A stretch of DNA of 64,000 nucleotides from Rheinheimera baltica DSM 14885 (GTDB lineage Bacteria > Pseudomonadota > Gammaproteobacteria > Enterobacterales > Alteromonadaceae), in assembly GCF_000425345.1 (NCBI RefSeq), contig NZ_AUDG01000002.1:140789-204788 (forward strand), in the 5' to 3' direction. Made by a program: the position numbers and the translations under genes. Position 1 is the first letter of the stretch, and the number at the start of each line of letters is the position of its first letter. The notes beneath the pieces were generated by a model. It was not told the origin of the DNA. It did no database searches and saw only the letters and a program-made list of their open reading frames with translations. This document shows, piece after piece, positions 43,463 through 52,563 of the stretch.

Positions 43463-44545
43463 ATGAGCAGAAAATTCAAACAAGATAATCTGGTGGGCCA
43501 GTCTAACAGCTTTCTAAATGTGCTGGATCAGGTCTCACAAATCGCGCCATTGGACAAGCCGGTGTTAATTATCGGTGAACGGGGTACCGGTAAAGAACTC
43601 ATCGCAGCCCGTCTACACTTTTTGTCCCAACGTTGGGATCAGCAATATTTAACCTTAAACTGCGCCTCGCTAAATGAGAACTTACTAGAGAGCGAGCTGT
43701 TTGGTCATGAGTCTGGCGCATTTACCGGGGCAAGTAAGCGCCATGAAGGACGTTTTGAGCGCGCACACGGTGGCACACTGTTCCTTGACGAACTAGCCAA
43801 CACCCCTGGGCTGGTACAAGAAAAATTGCTGCGGGTAATTGAGTATGGCGAGTTTGAGCGTGTTGGCGGTAGCCGTTCGATTAAAACCGATGTGCGTTTG
43901 ATTTGCGCCACTAACGAAGATTTACCCTTGTTGGCCGAACAGGGAGAGTTCCGCGCTGACTTACTAGACAGATTAGCGTTTGACGTTATCACCTTACCGC
44001 CAATGCGTGAAAGACGTGAAGACATTATGCTATTAGCAGAACATTTTGCGATTAATATGGCGCGCGAACTTGGGTTTGAACTTTTCAGCGGTTTTAGTGA
44101 AAAAGCCAAGCATATTTTGCTGGATTATCATTGGCCAGGCAACGTACGAGAGCTAAAAAACGTGGTTGAACGCAGCGTCTATCGAACAAACAATGCCTAT
44201 GTCCCGGTACATGATATCTTACTGGATCCGTTTGAATCGCCCTATCGCCCACAACAACGTATTAAAAGGATACAGCAACCGGTGCAAGCTATGGTTGCTG
44301 ACTTACCACCCAATTCAGTGGTAGCCTCTGTGCAAGCCCCCACGACTGGTTTTAACCAGTTTGATTTTAGCAACATTCAAGATTTTAAAACCTTGTCACA
44401 GGATTTTGAAGTTAGTTTGATAAAACAGGCACTGGCAGCAAGCCAATACAACCAGAAAAAAACGGCTGAACTCCTAAACCTGACCTATCATCAGCTACGT
44501 GGTTATATGAAAAAATACCAACTACTTGAAAGCCAGCAAACATGA
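43463..44545 (+). CDS. pspF: Phage shock operon transcriptional activator PspF
   Basis: Sigma54-dependent activator that lacks a receiver domain. The 360-residue protein starts directly with the AAA+ module: Walker A G-E-R-G-T-G-K-E (38-45), sigma54-contact loop G-A-F-T-G-A (85-90), Walker B G-T-L-F-L-D-E-L, and F-R-A-D-L. A Pro/Gln-rich linker (about 255-320) longer than in enterics precedes the Fis-type helix-turn-helix (K-K-T-A-E-L-L-N-L-T-Y-H-Q-L). Divergent from pspA, and its stop overlaps the sapA start. Confidence 0.95.
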   Translation: MSRKFKQDNLVGQSNSFLNVLDQVSQIAPLDKPVLIIGERGTGKELIAARLHFLSQRWDQQYLTLNCASLNENLLESELFGHESGAFTGASKRHEGRFERAHGGTLFLDELANTPGLVQEKLLRVIEYGEFERVGGSRSIKTDVRLICATNEDLPLLAEQGEFRADLLDRLAFDVITLPPMRERREDIMLLAEHFAINMARELGFELFSGFSEKAKHILLDYHWPGNVRELKNVVERSVYRTNNAYVPVHDILLDPFESPYRPQQRIKRIQQPVQAMVADLPPNSVVASVQAPTTGFNQFDFSNIQDFKTLSQDFEVSLIKQALAASQYNQKKTAELLNLTYHQLRGYMKKYQLLESQQT

Positions 44546-46191
44546 AACTTACACTGGGCCATACAATTACAATGAGAGCAACCCATAGTGTATTACCAAT
44601 GCTACTATGCACAATTATTGCTGTTGTTGGCTGCCAACCTCAACTGCCGCAAACTGTGCGCAGCGGTTTAGTGTATTGCTCTGAAGGCTCACCTGAAACA
44701 TTCAACCCACAACTGGTTACTTCCGGTACTACTATAGATGCGATCAGCCAGCAGTTGTACGATCGGCTGCTGGATATTAATCCAGAAAATGGTGAGCTAA
44801 TACCCGGTTTAGCACAGCTATGGCAAGTGAGTAACGAAGGTAAGGTGTATCACTTTACTCTGCACCCAAACGTCGAGTTTCACCAAACAGAGTACTTTAC
44901 CCCTACACGGCCTCTGAACGCAGAAGATGTAGTGTTCACTTTTAACCGTATAATGAACAGTCAGCATCCATTTCACCAACAAGGCGGTGCTAACTACCCT
45001 TTTTTTCAAAGTGTTGATTGGGCAGATTTGGTGACCAGCGTCACAGCAGAAGCGCCAAATGTAGTAAAGTTTGAGTTAAGTCGGCCAGACAGTTCATTTT
45101 TGTCTAATCTCGCTACAGACTTTGCCGCAATATTGTCCGCTGAGTATGGCCAACAACTAGTCACATCAGGTGAACTTGCTCTAATTGATAGCAAACCTAT
45201 CGGTACCGGCCCATTTCGGTTTAAAGAATATCAAAAAGACTTACTGATACGTTATTACCGCCATAAGAACTACTGGCGTGAGCTGGCAAAACCGGAACAA
45301 TTAGTATTTGACATTGTGCCGAATAATGCCCGCCGGATGGCCAAACTGTTTACGCATGAATGTGATGTTGTCGCCTTTCCGCGAGTATCGGAACTGGGCT
45401 TAATCAGTCAGCGCCCAGATGTAAGTGTGCAAGAAAGTACCAGTATGAACATAGGTTTTTGGGCATTTAATACCGCCAAAGCTCCGTTTGACAATGTAAA
45501 GGTACGTCAGGCTCTGGCCCATGCCATTAACCGCGATGCAATTTTACAAGCCGTCTATTTTGGCCATGCAACAGCTGCCAACTCAGTTTTACCACCTACC
45601 TCTTGGGCGTTTAATCCTAACTTGCCAGTACAACAGTATGATCCGCTGCAGGCTAAACAATTGCTGGCGGAAGCTGGTTACCCAAATGGCTTTAGCATGG
45701 ATATCTGGGCCATGCCGGTGCAACGTTTGTATAATCCAAATGCATTAAAAATGGCAGAACTAATGCAAGCAGATTTAGCGCAAATTGGTGTCCGAGCTAG
45801 CATTATCTCTTACGAGTGGAACAGCTTTCGCCGTAAGCTGGGTGCCTATGAGCATGACTCAGTACTAATTGGTTGGTCTGCTGACAACGCTGATCCAGAC
45901 AATTTTTTCCGGCCACTGCTAAGTTGCAGCGCAGCCTTAACGGGCTCAAATAGAGCAAATTGGTGCGATGCTAATTTTGATCTGCTTATTAGCCAGGCAT
46001 TACTGACACCAGATCAAAAGCAACGTCGTAGTTACTATATGGCAGCACAACAATACCTCGCCGAACAGATGCCCTTGCTTAGCATTGCCCACTCACAACG
46101 CTTTCAAGCCATTAGCAGCGATATTAAAGGTGTGAAAATTAACCCTTATGGCGGAATAGCGCTGGCCAATGCGGTAAAGGACGTTGAATGA
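44542..46191 (+). CDS. sapA: SapA-like peptide/polyamine ABC transporter substrate-binding protein
   Basis: Periplasmic type-5 solute-binding protein of the SapABCDF importer. The 549-residue chain has a lipobox A-V-V-G-C (Cys31), so it appears to be a lipoprotein, and then S-P-E-T-F-N-P-Q and the family signatures F-T-F-N-R-I and N-I-G-F-W-A-F-N-T. The Sap system has been linked to antimicrobial peptide resistance, and its SapBCDF part to putrescine export in E. coli; the substrate here is not shown. The start overlaps pspF by 4 bases, tying it to the same transcript. Confidence 0.9.
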   Translation: MKLTLGHTITMRATHSVLPMLLCTIIAVVGCQPQLPQTVRSGLVYCSEGSPETFNPQLVTSGTTIDAISQQLYDRLLDINPENGELIPGLAQLWQVSNEGKVYHFTLHPNVEFHQTEYFTPTRPLNAEDVVFTFNRIMNSQHPFHQQGGANYPFFQSVDWADLVTSVTAEAPNVVKFELSRPDSSFLSNLATDFAAILSAEYGQQLVTSGELALIDSKPIGTGPFRFKEYQKDLLIRYYRHKNYWRELAKPEQLVFDIVPNNARRMAKLFTHECDVVAFPRVSELGLISQRPDVSVQESTSMNIGFWAFNTAKAPFDNVKVRQALAHAINRDAILQAVYFGHATAANSVLPPTSWAFNPNLPVQQYDPLQAKQLLAEAGYPNGFSMDIWAMPVQRLYNPNALKMAELMQADLAQIGVRASIISYEWNSFRRKLGAYEHDSVLIGWSADNADPDNFFRPLLSCSAALTGSNRANWCDANFDLLISQALLTPDQKQRRSYYMAAQQYLAEQMPLLSIAHSQRFQAISSDIKGVKINPYGGIALANAVKDVE

Positions 46192-47204
46192 TTTTATATT
46201 TACTACGCCGCCTGTTTTTGCTGTGTTTTGTTTTTATCGCGTTGACCATCTTAGCGTTTAGCCTCGGATACCTATTCCCTGGTGAACCGCTGCAAAACTT
46301 TACCGGACTTCGACACATCCCGGTAAATCAGCTGGAGCAACTTAGCGCCGAATACCGCATGGACCAGGGTTACATTCAACAATATCTTGGCTATCTAACC
46401 CGCGTGATAAGCGGCGATTGGGGAATGTCATTCGCTAGCGAGCAAGGGTTATTGCAAGAGATTAAACGATTGTTGCCCGCCACCCTTGAGCTTGCAGCAT
46501 ATGCATTGTTAATTTCATTTTTTATTGGTATCCCCGTTGGTATTATCGCAGCAATTAAACCCGAAGGTGCAGTGAGTAAAATCATTTCTGCCCTCGCCGT
46601 TACCGGTTATTCTATTCCAATATTCTGGTGGGCTCTGTTGCTGATAATGATCTTCTCGCTTGGCTTGGGGTGGCTGCCTACCGCAGGTAGAATTGGCGTA
46701 TTATTTGAAATTAACCATGTTACCGGCTTTATGCTGTTGGATATTCTGCTATCAGACACTCAGCATCAACACGAAGCGATGTTAAATGCTCTGCGGCATA
46801 TGCTGCTGCCGACGCTGGTATTAGCAACCTTCCCTACAACAGTGATGATTCGTTTTACCCGTGACTCTATGCTTGAAGTGTGGGAGCAAAGCTATATTAA
46901 AACAGCAAGAGCCAAAGGTCTGAGCAGAGCACAGGTGCTTTATCGCCACGCACTACGTAATGCCTTGTTACCGGTTATTCGCCAGATTGGTCTGCAATTT
47001 AGTACGCTAATCACTTTGGCGATGATCACCGAAGTTATCTTTTCATGGCCTGGCATTGGCCGCTGGATGATTGACAGCATATACCAGCGAAACTACCCCG
47101 CCATTCAAGCGGGCCTGTTGGTTATCTCCACTCTGGTGATTACCGTGAACATGATTACAGAGATTTTGCATACCCTGTTTAATCCACTGGCAAGGAAACG
47201 CTAG
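46188..47204 (+). CDS. sapB: SapB ABC transporter permease
   Basis: First membrane subunit of the Sap transporter. The 338-residue protein has about six membrane helices, an N-terminal L-R-R-L-F-L-L-C-F-V-F helix as in DppB-type permeases and the ATPase-contact EAA loop (around Y-I-K-T-A-R-A-K-G-L-S, then A-L-R-N-A-L-L-P-V). It overlaps sapA by 4 bases. Confidence 0.94.
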   Translation: MILYLLRRLFLLCFVFIALTILAFSLGYLFPGEPLQNFTGLRHIPVNQLEQLSAEYRMDQGYIQQYLGYLTRVISGDWGMSFASEQGLLQEIKRLLPATLELAAYALLISFFIGIPVGIIAAIKPEGAVSKIISALAVTGYSIPIFWWALLLIMIFSLGLGWLPTAGRIGVLFEINHVTGFMLLDILLSDTQHQHEAMLNALRHMLLPTLVLATFPTTVMIRFTRDSMLEVWEQSYIKTARAKGLSRAQVLYRHALRNALLPVIRQIGLQFSTLITLAMITEVIFSWPGIGRWMIDSIYQRNYPAIQAGLLVISTLVITVNMITEILHTLFNPLARKR

Positions 47205-47205
47205 T

Positions 47206-48102
47206 ATGGCTAAGTTTCGTTTGCTACCCGATGAGCAACTAGCGCGCTCTCCTTTTAAACAATTATGGCGTGAATTTTCCAGACAACACAGCGCCATTGC
47301 AGGGCTACTGATATTTAGCCTGTTTTTCTTACTGGTGCTGTTATCAGCAGTGCTGACACCACACGACCCATATTTGCAAAACGACAGTTTACTACTGTTG
47401 CCGCCATCCTGGTCACAACAGGGCTTGGTGCAATATCCGTTTGGAACTGATGACTTAGGGCGTGACTTATTCTCCCGCTTACTCGTCGGCGCCCGTTATA
47501 CCTTTGGTATTGCCATGATAACGGTCATGGGGGCTCTGGTTATGGGATTACTCCTAGGTACACTTGCGGGGATGACAAAAGGCCTTAAATCCAGTGTTTT
47601 AAACCACTTACTTGATCTGGCACTGACAATTCCATCATTACTGCTCGCGATTATTATCGTCGCCATTTTAGGCCCAGGGCTACAAAACACCACCTGGGCT
47701 ATTATGCTGGCATTGCTACCTCAATTTGTACATGGTATCCGCAACGCGATAGCAGAACAGCTTAATCAAGATTATGTCATTGCTTATCGCCTGGACGGAG
47801 CCAATAATTGGCAAGTATTTAGCCGTATAATATTGCCAAATATTTGGGAAAAGCTCACGCTGATGGCAACGATGGCACTTTCTACCGCAACGTTGGATAT
47901 TGCCGCTTTGGGTTTTCTGGGGTTAGGAGCACAAGCCCCCACAGCTGAATGGGGTGCAATGATTGCAGACTCACTCGACCTTATTTATATTGCACCTGTA
48001 AGCGTGGCAATCCCCGGGCTGCTGATATTTCTGGCCGTGTTATCGGTTAATCTGGTTGGCGATGGTTTGCGCAATGCAGCCAAGAAGCGGCGGGAAAACT
48101 AA
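47206..48102 (+). CDS. sapC: SapC ABC transporter permease
   Basis: Second membrane subunit of the Sap transporter. The 298-residue protein has the DppC-type N-terminus with a helix near 35-55, the H-P-Y-L-Q-like periplasmic segment (here H-D-P-Y-L-Q-N-D), F-G-T-D-D-L-G-R-D-L-F-S-R and the contact loop Y-R-L-D-G-A-N-N-W-Q-V-F followed by I-L-P-N. One base separates it from sapB and it overlaps sapD by one base. Confidence 0.94.
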   Translation: MAKFRLLPDEQLARSPFKQLWREFSRQHSAIAGLLIFSLFFLLVLLSAVLTPHDPYLQNDSLLLLPPSWSQQGLVQYPFGTDDLGRDLFSRLLVGARYTFGIAMITVMGALVMGLLLGTLAGMTKGLKSSVLNHLLDLALTIPSLLLAIIIVAILGPGLQNTTWAIMLALLPQFVHGIRNAIAEQLNQDYVIAYRLDGANNWQVFSRIILPNIWEKLTLMATMALSTATLDIAALGFLGLGAQAPTAEWGAMIADSLDLIYIAPVSVAIPGLLIFLAVLSVNLVGDGLRNAAKKRREN

Positions 48103-49094
48103 TGCTATTACTGGATATAAAAAATCTTACCATAGAACTGAAAACACCAGATGCGTTAGTGCGCGCCGTAGATCGCGTAAATCTAAGTTTGCGCGAAGGC
48201 GAAATTCGAGGCTTAGTGGGCGAATCAGGCTCTGGCAAAAGTTTAATTGCTAAAGCCATAGTTGGTGTGCTGAATAAACGTTGGCAGGTTACCGCAGATC
48301 GCTTTAGCTGGCGTGGACAAGACCTGTTAAATTTGTCATACGACGAGCAACGAAAAATTATCGGCCGTGATATTGCTATGATTTATCAGGAGCCCAGCCG
48401 AAGCCTGGACCCTACTGCAGCCATTCTCGAACAACTAGAAGAAGCTGTGCCAGATCACTTGCTCGATGGTCCCTGGTGGAAACGCAGTTATTTGCGCCGA
48501 CGAAAAGCCATAGGTTTGTTGCACAAAGTGGGTATTCGCGACCATCAATCCGTGCTGCAAAGCGTGCCTTACCAGCTGTCTGAAGGTATTTGCCAGAAAA
48601 TCATGATTGCCATGGCCATCGCCAAAAACCCCAAACTTCTCATTGCCGACGAACCAACTACCGCATTAGAAAGTACAACTCAAGCGCAATTATTTCGATT
48701 ACTCGCCAGTTTTAATCAGCTAAAAGGCATGTCCGTGCTGCTAATCAGTCATGAACTGGAAAGTATTGCGCGCTACACACAAAGCCTCAGCGTATTGTAT
48801 TGCGGCCAGCTGGTGGAAGCCGGAGAGACCGCAGCGATATTGAAACAGCCCTATCATCCCTACACGCATGCATTAATAAAAAGTGTGCCCGAATTTCAAC
48901 CTAATTTACAACCTAAGACACCACTTTATGCGCTTCCTGGCAGCATTCCTGTTCTGCAGCACCTTCCTATTGGCTGCAGGCTTGGCCCACGCTGCCCCAA
49001 TGCGCGTAAAGAGTGTGTGAAAACGCCCTCACTTGAACGGCTGCAAAATCACTACTTTAGCTGCCATTTCCCATTAACTGGAAAGAACGATTAA
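48102..49094 (+). CDS. sapD: SapD ABC transporter ATPase
   Basis: ATP-binding subunit of the Sap transporter. Of 330 residues, Walker A is G-E-S-G-S-G-K-S and Walker B L-L-I-A-D-E-P-T-T-A. The ABC signature is L-S-E-G-I-C-Q-K rather than L-S-G-G-Q; a degenerate form is also usual in SapD of enterics, so this is a family trait. A C-terminal oligopeptide-transporter extension contains the cysteine cluster G-C-R-L-G-P-R-C-P-N-A and S-C-H-F. Confidence 0.94.
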   Translation: MLLLDIKNLTIELKTPDALVRAVDRVNLSLREGEIRGLVGESGSGKSLIAKAIVGVLNKRWQVTADRFSWRGQDLLNLSYDEQRKIIGRDIAMIYQEPSRSLDPTAAILEQLEEAVPDHLLDGPWWKRSYLRRRKAIGLLHKVGIRDHQSVLQSVPYQLSEGICQKIMIAMAIAKNPKLLIADEPTTALESTTQAQLFRLLASFNQLKGMSVLLISHELESIARYTQSLSVLYCGQLVEAGETAAILKQPYHPYTHALIKSVPEFQPNLQPKTPLYALPGSIPVLQHLPIGCRLGPRCPNARKECVKTPSLERLQNHYFSCHFPLTGKND

Positions 49095-49861
49095 TGAGTA
49101 TTTTGCTGGAAGTGCGCAATTTACATAAAACATACCGCAAACAAGCTGGTTTGTTTCGCCAACGCAGTATTTGCGCACTCAATGATGTTAGCTTTAGCCT
49201 GGCGGAAGGGAAAACCCTGGCCATAGTGGGTGAAACTGGCTCGGGTAAAAGCACCCTGGCTAAATTATTAGTGGGTATTGAAAAACCCGATAGTGGCGAG
49301 ATATTACTGGCAGGGACCGTCGCGAAAATAAGCCATTACCGCCAGTATAATCACATGATCCGATTTATCTTTCAGGACGCGGCAAAGTCGTTAAATCCTC
49401 ATCAAAAAGTTGGCCAAATGCTCGATGACGTATTACGTTTTAGTACGGTATTGGACAGCCATCAACGTCGGCAGAAAATTAGAATGACATTAAAACAGTT
49501 GGGGTTGTTAGATGAACACAGCGAGTACTATCCGCATATGTTTTCTGGCGGTCAGTTGCAACGTGTAGCATTGGCCCGGGCGTTAATTTTAGACCCTAAA
49601 CTGCTTATTCTTGACGAAGCGTTAACTGCACTTGACCCATCCTTGCGGGCGCAAATTGTTAATCTGTTACTCGATCTTCAGCAAAAATCAGGATTAGCTT
49701 ATCTATTGATCACTAACCATCTGCGATTAGTAAAACATATCGCAGACGATCTACTGGTATTGCATCAGGGAATGACATTGGACTATGGCACCACGGCACA
49801 GGTGTTTTCTCACCCACAACATGATTACAGTAGAAAACTCATCAACAGTCTAACAGCATAA
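49094..49861 (+). CDS. sapF: SapF ABC transporter ATPase
   Basis: Second ATP-binding subunit of the Sap transporter. The 255-residue protein has Walker A G-E-T-G-S-G-K-S-T, canonical signature F-S-G-G-Q-L-Q-R and Walker B L-L-I-L-D-E-A-L. Together with the degenerate signature of SapD this predicts one fully active and one altered composite ATP site. It overlaps sapD by one base and is the last gene of pspF-sapABCDF. Confidence 0.94.
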   Translation: MSILLEVRNLHKTYRKQAGLFRQRSICALNDVSFSLAEGKTLAIVGETGSGKSTLAKLLVGIEKPDSGEILLAGTVAKISHYRQYNHMIRFIFQDAAKSLNPHQKVGQMLDDVLRFSTVLDSHQRRQKIRMTLKQLGLLDEHSEYYPHMFSGGQLQRVALARALILDPKLLILDEALTALDPSLRAQIVNLLLDLQQKSGLAYLLITNHLRLVKHIADDLLVLHQGMTLDYGTTAQVFSHPQHDYSRKLINSLTA

Positions 49862-49890
49862 AAAAAACCGTGGCAAGCCACGGTTTTTTT
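49861..49890. terminator. Bidirectional terminator between sapF and ppiD
   Basis: Seven A, CCGTGGC, AA, GCCACGG and seven T form a symmetric stem usable from both strands. It starts at the sapF stop and ends 13 bases before the ppiD stop, so it serves both convergent operons. Confidence 0.93.
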
Positions 49891-49902
49891 CTGGTCGCTA
49901 AC

Positions 49903-51813
49903 TTATAACACATCACCGCTTTGTGCTACGCGCAAATTACGCGTTATTTCAGCTTTAGCTTTTAACGATGCAATAACCGCTTTGTAAGCTTGATCAGCTT
50001 GTTGCTCAGCTAAACGCTCTAACTGCGCTGGCTCAGGCGCAACGGTAACTTCAGCATCTTTTACTGCTAATAATGAAACAATAGCACTATCACCGTTCAC
50101 CAAATTCACTAACTCAACACTTGGCGTGTCTACAGGCCTTGCCATAGCAAAGGCTTTTGCGCGAATTTCAGCGTCTAAGGTGCCGCCAAAACGCGGCGTA
50201 TCTAAAGATTGTTGCAAATCTAAAGATTGTTGCTCCGCTTGCACAGCAAGCGTGCTATCAGCTATTGTCGCCAGTACCGACTCAGCTTGCTGCTTAGCAA
50301 GCAGCGCGCTTTGCTCTGCACGTACAGCCGCTTCAACGTTAGCTTTCACTTCATCCAAAGATTGAGTGCGAGCCGGTTGAAACTCTTTAACACGAACCAC
50401 AATAGCATGCTCTTTACTAAGCTCGATAAGCTCGCTGTTTAAGCCTTCCTGAATAAAAGCGGCATCAAACATCTTGTTAAGGACTAACGGTTCAGACAAT
50501 GGTGCAGTAGCTTCAGACCGACTAAATAATGGCGTCGACAACACTTTTAATCCCGTTGCCTCTGCAGCATCTTCCAGCGTATCAGGCACTTCAAAACTCA
50601 CCTCAGCTAAACGCTGTTGTAATTCATAAAATGCGGCACTGGCACGGTCTTGTGTTAATTGCAGTGCAATTTCAGCTGACACTTCAGCCAATGACTTCTC
50701 TTGGGCGCGCTCTAATGCAACCAGCTTAATAATGTGGTAACCATAGGCACTTTTAACAACAGGGCTTAATGCACCAACCTCATTCAATGCAAAAGCAGCA
50801 CTTTCAAAATCTGCATCCATGTCACCTGGTGCTAACCAATCAAGCACACCACCATTCTCTGCAGAAAACGTATCTGCTGACGCCGTTTTTGCTAACTCAG
50901 CAAAATCACTTCCGGCTTGCAGTTGCGCCAAAAGCGCTTCAGCTTTGGCTTCTACATCACTACTCGCATCTTCCGATTCAAGCATAATGTGAGCAACCTG
51001 GCGGCGCTCTTCTTTGGTATAACGCGCTTTGTTCGCAAGATAATACTGTTCAATCTCGGCATCTGTTGCCTGCTCGTCAGAAGCCAGGTTTGCAGCAGAT
51101 AACTCAATATACTCGACCGCTACTTTTTGCTCAGTTTCATACTGCGCCAAGTTCATGGTGTAGTAATCTTGCAACATTTGCTCGGTTAAGGTGACCTTAT
51201 CAGCAAAGTCAGCCGCATTAAAACGGACATAGTTAATGTCGCGCTGCTGCTGCTGTAATGTCATTAGCAACTGCATTTCTTTACCGGTTGCAAACTCACT
51301 ACCAATTAAACCCAGTAATAGTTGATTACGTGATAATTGCTCGCGAACTTCTTCCCGAAATGACTCAGGCTGATACCCGGTCTGACGCAATAAGGCAATA
51401 TAACGGTCATTGTTAAACTGGCCGTCTATCTGAAATTCCGGCATATCCCGGATAGCATCACGCACTTGCTCGTCACTCAAACGCAAGTCTAAACTTTCTG
51501 CAAGTTGCTTTTGCAGTGTTTCATCTATCAATTTCTCCAGCACTTCGCTGCGAAACTTTGTCATATAGGTGCTGTCTGCGGCCATAGCGGCGTACATTTC
51601 ACCAAACTGCTGCTGCATACGTCCACGTTCTGCCTGAAATGCCTGATCGAATGCTTCCCGGCTGATTTTTTCGCCGTTGACTTCAGCGACATTGGTTTCA
51701 GCGGGTGTATTCAAATAACTCCCCACACCTGCCAGGGCAAATGTCAGGATCACCAAGCCTAAAATAGACTTAGCGATAATGCCCTGTGAGCCTTCTCTGA
51801 TTTTCTCTAACAT
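49903..51813 (-). CDS. ppiD: Periplasmic folding factor PpiD (SurA/parvulin family)
   Basis: Inner-membrane-anchored periplasmic chaperone at the Sec translocon exit. The 636-residue protein has a single N-terminal helix (about 13-31, K-S-I-L-G-L-V-I-L-T-F), a SurA-N-like helical domain and a parvulin domain near 265-360 with Q-V-A-H-I-M-L-E-S and G-Y-H-I-I-K-L. E. coli PpiD is similar in length but has little isomerase activity. An 18-base tandem duplication in the C-terminal part repeats Q-S-L-D-L-Q. Confidence 0.93.
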   Translation of the reverse strand: MLEKIREGSQGIIAKSILGLVILTFALAGVGSYLNTPAETNVAEVNGEKISREAFDQAFQAERGRMQQQFGEMYAAMAADSTYMTKFRSEVLEKLIDETLQKQLAESLDLRLSDEQVRDAIRDMPEFQIDGQFNNDRYIALLRQTGYQPESFREEVREQLSRNQLLLGLIGSEFATGKEMQLLMTLQQQQRDINYVRFNAADFADKVTLTEQMLQDYYTMNLAQYETEQKVAVEYIELSAANLASDEQATDAEIEQYYLANKARYTKEERRQVAHIMLESEDASSDVEAKAEALLAQLQAGSDFAELAKTASADTFSAENGGVLDWLAPGDMDADFESAAFALNEVGALSPVVKSAYGYHIIKLVALERAQEKSLAEVSAEIALQLTQDRASAAFYELQQRLAEVSFEVPDTLEDAAEATGLKVLSTPLFSRSEATAPLSEPLVLNKMFDAAFIQEGLNSELIELSKEHAIVVRVKEFQPARTQSLDEVKANVEAAVRAEQSALLAKQQAESVLATIADSTLAVQAEQQSLDLQQSLDTPRFGGTLDAEIRAKAFAMARPVDTPSVELVNLVNGDSAIVSLLAVKDAEVTVAPEPAQLERLAEQQADQAYKAVIASLKAKAEITRNLRVAQSGDVL

Positions 51814-51880
51814 CTTAGCGCAATCTCTTTATTCACTTACTAGCGGCTGGAAGACAACAAAACAACTGCTGTGTTGCCGT

Positions 51881-51915
51881 AAAAAAAAACGCATCTTAAC
51901 AGATGCGCTTTTTTT
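51881..51915. terminator. Terminator between hupB and ppiD
   Basis: CGCATCT and AGATGCG form a 7-bp stem with a 4-base loop flanked by nine A on one side and a T-run on the other. On the minus strand it ends in nine T, so it terminates hupB upstream of ppiD. Confidence 0.88.
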
Positions 51916-52040
51916 AGAGAAGCCTTGGGACGCGATAGCTACTGTATTCAGTTGCCTGTCTTAACTCGCGCACATTAAAATGTTTTGCTGTCAAAACGCT
52001 GCTCCCATCTGTGCTCTGTGCCGTAACACAGAACCTCAGC

Positions 52041-52313
52041 TTAGTTACAGGCGTCTTTTAACGCTTTACCTGGCTTGAAAGAAGGAATTTTCGCAGAAGC
52101 GATTTGAATAGTTGCACCAGTTTGTGGGTTACGGCCAGTACGGGCTGCACGCTCACGTACGCTGTATGTACCAAAACCAACTAATGCTACAGAGTCGCCT
52201 TCCTTAAGAGCTTCAGTAACAGCATCAATGAACGAATCTAAAGCACGACCTGCTGCCGCTTTAGAAATGTCTGCACCAGCAGCAATTTTGTCGATAAGTT
52301 GAGACTTGTTCAC
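52041..52313 (-). CDS. hupB: DNA-binding protein HU-beta
   Basis: Nucleoid protein that bends DNA. The 90-residue protein starts [11 protein letters not shown] and has the [18 protein letters not shown] beta-arm with the intercalating proline, then [14 protein letters not shown] 52313 is chosen because AAGGGGAT stands just ahead and the N-terminus then fits; an open frame continues 11 codons upstream. Standard position after lon. Confidence 0.97.
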   Translation of the reverse strand: MNKSQLIDKIAAGADISKAAAGRALDSFIDAVTEALKEGDSVALVGFGTYSVRERAARTGRNPQTGATIQIASAKIPSFKPGKALKDACN

Positions 52314-52362
52314 AATATCATCCCCTTCAATTGTTATTATTTTCAACAGCTACACTTTACTA

Positions 52363-52431
52363 ATTTTGTCAGTGCGCTTCATCGTTATAACAAGCATTTT
52401 TGGAGCTTGCAAGTAAAAGAAGCGACAAAAC
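52363..52431. other. Imperfect long inverted repeat in the lon-hupB gap
   Basis: TTTTGTC-AGTGC-GCTTC and GAAGC-GACAAAA are inverted partners separated by about 40 bases, so the hupB leader or promoter region can fold into a long stem with a small bulge. It may include the hupB promoter; no -10/-35 assignment was secure. Confidence 0.35.
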
Positions 52432-52453
52432 TAATAATTCTTGCTTTGACTGC

Positions 52454-52474
52454 AGCCCTTGTATAACAAGGGCT
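52454..52474. other. 9-bp perfect hairpin downstream of lon
   Basis: AGCCCTTGT and ACAAGGGCT pair perfectly around ATA, about 90 bases beyond the lon stop. No T-run follows on the minus strand. Candidate non-canonical end of the lon transcript. Confidence 0.5.
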
Positions 52475-52563
52475 TGGTCTAAAACTTTCCATAAGTTAGC
52501 ACAGCCAACGGGAATGAAAAGCCCCTATACAGAATTTTTTTCCGTTTTTTCGCTATTTGCTGA

